A stretch of DNA of 64,000 bases from Asterochloris sp. CNOR1 (taxonomy: Eukaryota; Chlorophyta; Trebouxiophyceae; Trebouxiales; Trebouxiaceae): assembly GCA_963969365.1 (NCBI GenBank), contig OZ017749.1, forward strand, positions 992,001 through 1,056,000. Reading direction: 5' to 3'. This document shows, piece after piece, positions 60,915 to 64,000 of the stretch (position 1 is its first letter; each line of letters begins with the position of its first letter). The notes beneath the pieces are model-generated. The model did no database searches and had not been told where the DNA came from. It saw nothing but the letters and a program-made list of their open reading frames with translations. The translations under genes and the position numbers were made by a program.

Positions 60915-63900
60915 ATGGATTTCATGCAGTGGAAAGAACTAGGGGCTCAGGAGTTTGGCAGGGGAAACTTGGAGACTGCACAGCAGCACTACCAGAAGTG
61001 CGCATTCTGCTGCTGTCTTGCCCTGACTTGCCACAGACCACACTTCTCAGAGGCACTGATCTGTCTTGGCGCCCTCAAACAACTCCCTCGTGTCTGCACA
61101 GGGCGCTGGATGTCTTGCAAGCAAGCAACAAGGTGCACAAGGGGGAGCAAGTGAAGCTCCATGGCAATCTGTCCCTGGTCCTCTACGTGAGCTTCTGCTG
61201 CCGGGCGTCGCCAAGATGCACCAACAAAGCCTCTGCCCCCTGCCTCAGCATTAGATTTTGCCATGAGGTGCATCTTTCATGGGCATCCATCCTGGCAGGC
61301 ACAGCCCTCAGGTCGTGCCGCCTTGCAATACAACAGACCAACACAGTGCCAGCCTCTCACCGCCATTTCCTTGTGCAGCGCTTGGCACTGTACCAGGACG
61401 CTTTGAAGCATGCCCAGATCATGCTGCAGCTGGATCCTTGTTGGCAGGTGAGCCCATGTATTGCGACTGCACAGCAGTTTTCTTGAATGTCACCCAGCGA
61501 TGCCTCTGCTGAGCTGCACCCTTGCTGGCAGGTCAGTCACACATGGCCAGTGCAAAGCATCTTGGACGTCATACAGAGTGGGCATTGCTGTGACATCCTT
61601 GATAAGGGGGAGTGGTGTGCTGTGCAGAAAGGGTGGTATCGCCTTGGGCAGGCGCTGCATGGCCTTGGGCTCTATGACGAGGCTGTGATGGCACTCAGCA
61701 CAGGCGAGACTCTGGAGCCAGAGTAAGTGATGAGTTGAGATGTACATGCAGCACCCTTTTGGGCCGCATAAATGTTGCCTGCCTTGGCGCTGAAGTGGCA
61801 TTGTCATCCGAGTCTGCCTTGGCCTGCAAAAAGGATGTGAATGGATGATGAAGGGGTATGCTTTTGCGCTCAGTCCATTCAGCGTTGCTGAGCAGAAAAT
61901 ATGCTTGGAGCAGTGCTGCATCTATGTTAGCGGCAGATGTTGCATCTCAACTCTGGTGGCAGGTTTAGGTTGAAGACTTGTCACATGCCATCTGTCGACC
62001 TCTGCAGGTCGAAGGAAATTGAAGAGATGTTGCACAAGGCAAGGAGGGCGCGCCAGAACCGGAAGAAGAAAGGCAAGCCAGGTGCGGCAGCGGGCCTCCT
62101 ATCTGCCTTCCTGATGTCTGAACCATTCTGACTACGCTCCAGAGTCCATACCCCATTTGTGAGAGGCTGTGGCTGCACTAGGGCATTGCTGCAGAGGGCT
62201 GCGCCTTCCTGAGTCCAGTAAGCAAGAAATACCAGTTCAGGACAGCAAGTGCTCTCTAGGCGCCAGTAACTCCAAGCCGCGGAAGTGGGTTGTAGCAACA
62301 GCCCGCTTCCTGACCATGTGCTCAGTGCCAGTCCCAAGCTGGGTCAGCCCATTCTATCTCACCGCTGTGTCACTGGAATGTGGTTTGTGCTGTGCTGTGG
62401 CCCTGCAGATTCCAAGAGCTGCAGTTGTGCAGCAAGGTGATGCGTCACCCCAGCTGCCAGTGAGACCGATGTGTGCTGTGCCTGGCCATGCCAGTCCCTG
62501 GAGCCCCAAGCTGCACCACCAAAGCAACAGCGCAGCAGTGCAACACCCAGGCTTCCCGCCAGCGAAAAGTATTTAGTGGTCTGCCCGGCTGTGCAGGCGT
62601 CAGGAGTCTGAAGCTGCAGCACAGCGGCCTGGCCAGCGTCATTTCAACCACCCTCTGGGCTCTAGGCAGCGCTTGGCTGTGCAGGTGCCAGGGGTCAAGG
62701 CCTGCAGCTGCAGTCCATGCATCAACCCAACCGCCGACGACCTATGCCTTCCCCGGCCCTGCAGGCGCCAGGAGCCCAGAGCTGCAGCACCAGAGCGAGC
62801 TGGTGGCCGCCTTCCTTGAGAGGACGGCGCTCCTGGCCCGCCCGCTGTCAGAGCGACAGGCCAACGGCACCGTCAAGGCGCCCAGCAGCAATCCCGGCAA
62901 GCCGCAGCCGCTGCCGCAGCGGCACCCCCCCTCACGCCTGCACAGTCCCACAGAGCCCGCGCAGCAGAACACTGTCCAGCAGGCTGCCCAGCCTGCCCAG
63001 GCACAGCAGCAGCCCTCGGAGCCCGCCGGGGGAGACGAGAATGGAGGCAGCCTGCCGGCGGAGCCTGTGCCGGCTGAGAGCCCCGAGGCACTGGCCAGGC
63101 AGAGGGCAGAGGAGTACAAGGCGCGGGGCAACGAGCACCACAAGGCGGCCCGCTGGGAGGCTGCCATTGCGGAGTACACCCTGGCCATCGAGACGTGTCC
63201 GGGGGTGGCTGCCTACCATGGCAACAGGCAAGCGGCTTGCATGGGGCTTGCACGTGGCATTGCCCCAATGTGAATGCCAGCATTGTTCCGGTGGGCTGCC
63301 ACGTGTCAGCTGACTGTAGCCAAAGGCCTGGGTTGCACAGAAGCTGCCAAAAGGGCAGCATAGGCAGCGCCCCTGTAGGCCATGCAGAGCCTAAAGAGGC
63401 TGAGCCATCATGCATTGTCTCGCCATCCCGCTCCCCCTCGACTGCGCCCATGTCCTGCAAGCACCAGCAGCAGCACCGACTCCTCATTGTCACAAAAGTG
63501 CATCTCTGCTGTCATGTCTGCCTGCTCCCTGCAGGGGCCGCAGCAGCGCTGATGTGCAAGCAGGACCACCTGGCAGCCCAGACTGCACTGTGCTGTCCTG
63601 TGCTGACCTCTGTCCATCTCCTGCAGGGCTGCCGCAGCTTTGATGTCAAAGCAGTACCGCTTGGCAGCCCAGGACAGTGCCCGCAGCACCCAGATAGATC
63701 CAGCCTTTGTACGAGGTTATGCTCGGGGCGCCAAGGCCATGCTGTGCATGGGGCAGCTGGACGAGGCCACTGCCCTGTACAGGCAGGCAATGGAGGCAGA
63801 CCCCGGGAACACAGGGCTGGCTGCTGAGAGCAGGGGAGTTGAGGTTGTCCGTCAGCATCTGGAAAGCTCGCGGCGCTGCCTGGCAGAAGGGTAGGCTCTG

Positions 63901-64000
63901 ACTCCCTGCAGCAACATTGCTGCATAGGGCAAGAGCTTGGCGTTGCCGGCCAGAAGGGTGCATGGCCTGCTGCAGCTGTTTGTGTGGGACATCAGCGTTG
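60915..64000 (+). CDS. TPR-repeat co-chaperone-like protein (continues beyond the window)
   Basis: Proteins of this kind (SPAG1, TTC/STI1 and DNAJC7-like) usually act as Hsp70/Hsp90 co-chaperones. Exons are 60915-60997, 61102-61186, 61379-61447, 61628-61722, 62008-62081, 62765-63227 and 63627-63890, all in phase, and the frame is open at the right edge after a GTAGGC donor at 63891. The first TPR block reads WKELGAQEFGRGNLETAQQH, LALYQDALKHAQIMLQLDP and GWYRLGQALHGLGLYDEAVM, and ends in a basic helix (KARRARQNRKKKGKPG). After a Pro/Gln/Ala-rich linker a second TPR block starts ARGNEHHKAARWEAAIAEYT and continues GYARGAKAMLCMGQLDEATA. Joining the two blocks in one gene rests on the phase match across intron 62082-62764. 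If that splice is not used, the first block ends at a stop at 62131. Intron 63228-63626 has a GC donor. Confidence 0.75.
62401..62720 (+). repeat. Up to four decayed copies of a TPR-gene acceptor and exon start
   Basis: The real junction at 62759-62800 reads CCTGCAGGCGCCAGGAGCC then AGAGCTGCAGCACCAGAGCG. Clear copies are at 62591-62635 (TGCAGGCGTCAGGAGTC, AAGCTGCAGCACAGCG) and 62679-62720 (TGCAGGTGCCAGGGGTC, CAGCTGCAG). Weaker ones are at 62491-62535 (GGAGCCCCAAGCTGCACCAC) and 62401-62437. Confidence 0.8.
63228..63626 (+). other. GC-AG intron in the TPR gene
   Basis: The donor is AACAG|GCAAGC and the acceptor CTCCTGCAG. The join gives YHGNRAAAALMSKQYRLAAQ, a regular TPR helix pair, which no nearby GT donor gives. 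Confidence 0.75.
63529..63590 (+). repeat. Decayed copy of a TPR-gene acceptor and exon start
   Basis: CTGCAGGGGCCGCAGC, TGATGTGCAAGCAG and CTGGCAGCCCAGACTGC repeat the true junction at 63621-63681 (CTGCAGGGCTGCCGCAGC, TGATGTCAAAGCAG and TTGGCAGCCCAGGACAGTGC), about 92 bp upstream. Confidence 0.85.

Overview
This 64 kb window looks like nuclear DNA of a green alga, most probably a chlorophyte of the trebouxiophyte type. That placement is inferred from gene content and style and was not tested by search. The genes are eukaryotic and densely interrupted by introns with GT..AG (a few GC..AG) borders, mostly ending in TGCAG. They encode plastid-type proteins (a UbiA prenyltransferase and an FKBP with transit-like leaders, and a carotenoid oxygenase), mitochondrial-type ribosomal proteins and core eukaryotic RNA factors. 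I see no bacterial operon, rRNA, tRNA, CRISPR array or recognisable transposon.

Layout. 1-13.4 kb: KH-domain RNA-binding protein (+), SlyD-like FKBP (-), PAT1 decapping activator (+), D-aminoacyl-tRNA deacylase (-). 13.6-26 kb: SPB1 rRNA methyltransferase (+), UDP-glucose 4-epimerase (+), PhzF-like protein (-). 26-40 kb: an unrecognised, largely disordered protein (-), an EI24/RRT8-like membrane protein (+), a spermidine-synthase-like methyltransferase (+), a GYPQQ/glycine-rich protein built from symmetric exons (+), a 2.1 kb stretch without a supported gene, and a small membrane protein (+). 40-64 kb: carotenoid cleavage dioxygenase (-), U5 snRNP 40K WD protein (+), mitochondrial-type uL3 (-), UbiA prenyltransferase (+), a decayed kinase-like gene (-), SGNH hydrolase (+), bL35 (-), and a TPR protein (+) running off the right edge.

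I rebuilt most genes exon by exon and checked that splice phases agree. FKBP, DTD, SPB1, GALE, PhzF, the carotenoid oxygenase, SNRNP40, uL3, UbiA and the EI24-like protein all close in frame. The genes do not form one pathway. A broad RNA theme runs through them: KH protein, PAT1 (mRNA decay), SPB1 (rRNA modification), SNRNP40 (splicing), DTD (tRNA proofreading), uL3 and bL35 (translation). Strands alternate strictly over long runs, so most genes sit in head-to-head pairs with 120-460 bp shared promoters and tail-to-tail pairs with 30-530 bp spacers.

The most unusual signal is inside the introns. At least a dozen introns in PAT1, SPB1, GALE, SNRNP40, the SGNH hydrolase and the TPR gene carry degenerate extra copies of the neighbouring exon-intron junction (exon edge plus splice site). 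The GYPQQ gene, in which every intron is phase 1 and each internal exon is a whole number of codons, looks like a case where such local duplications became working exons.
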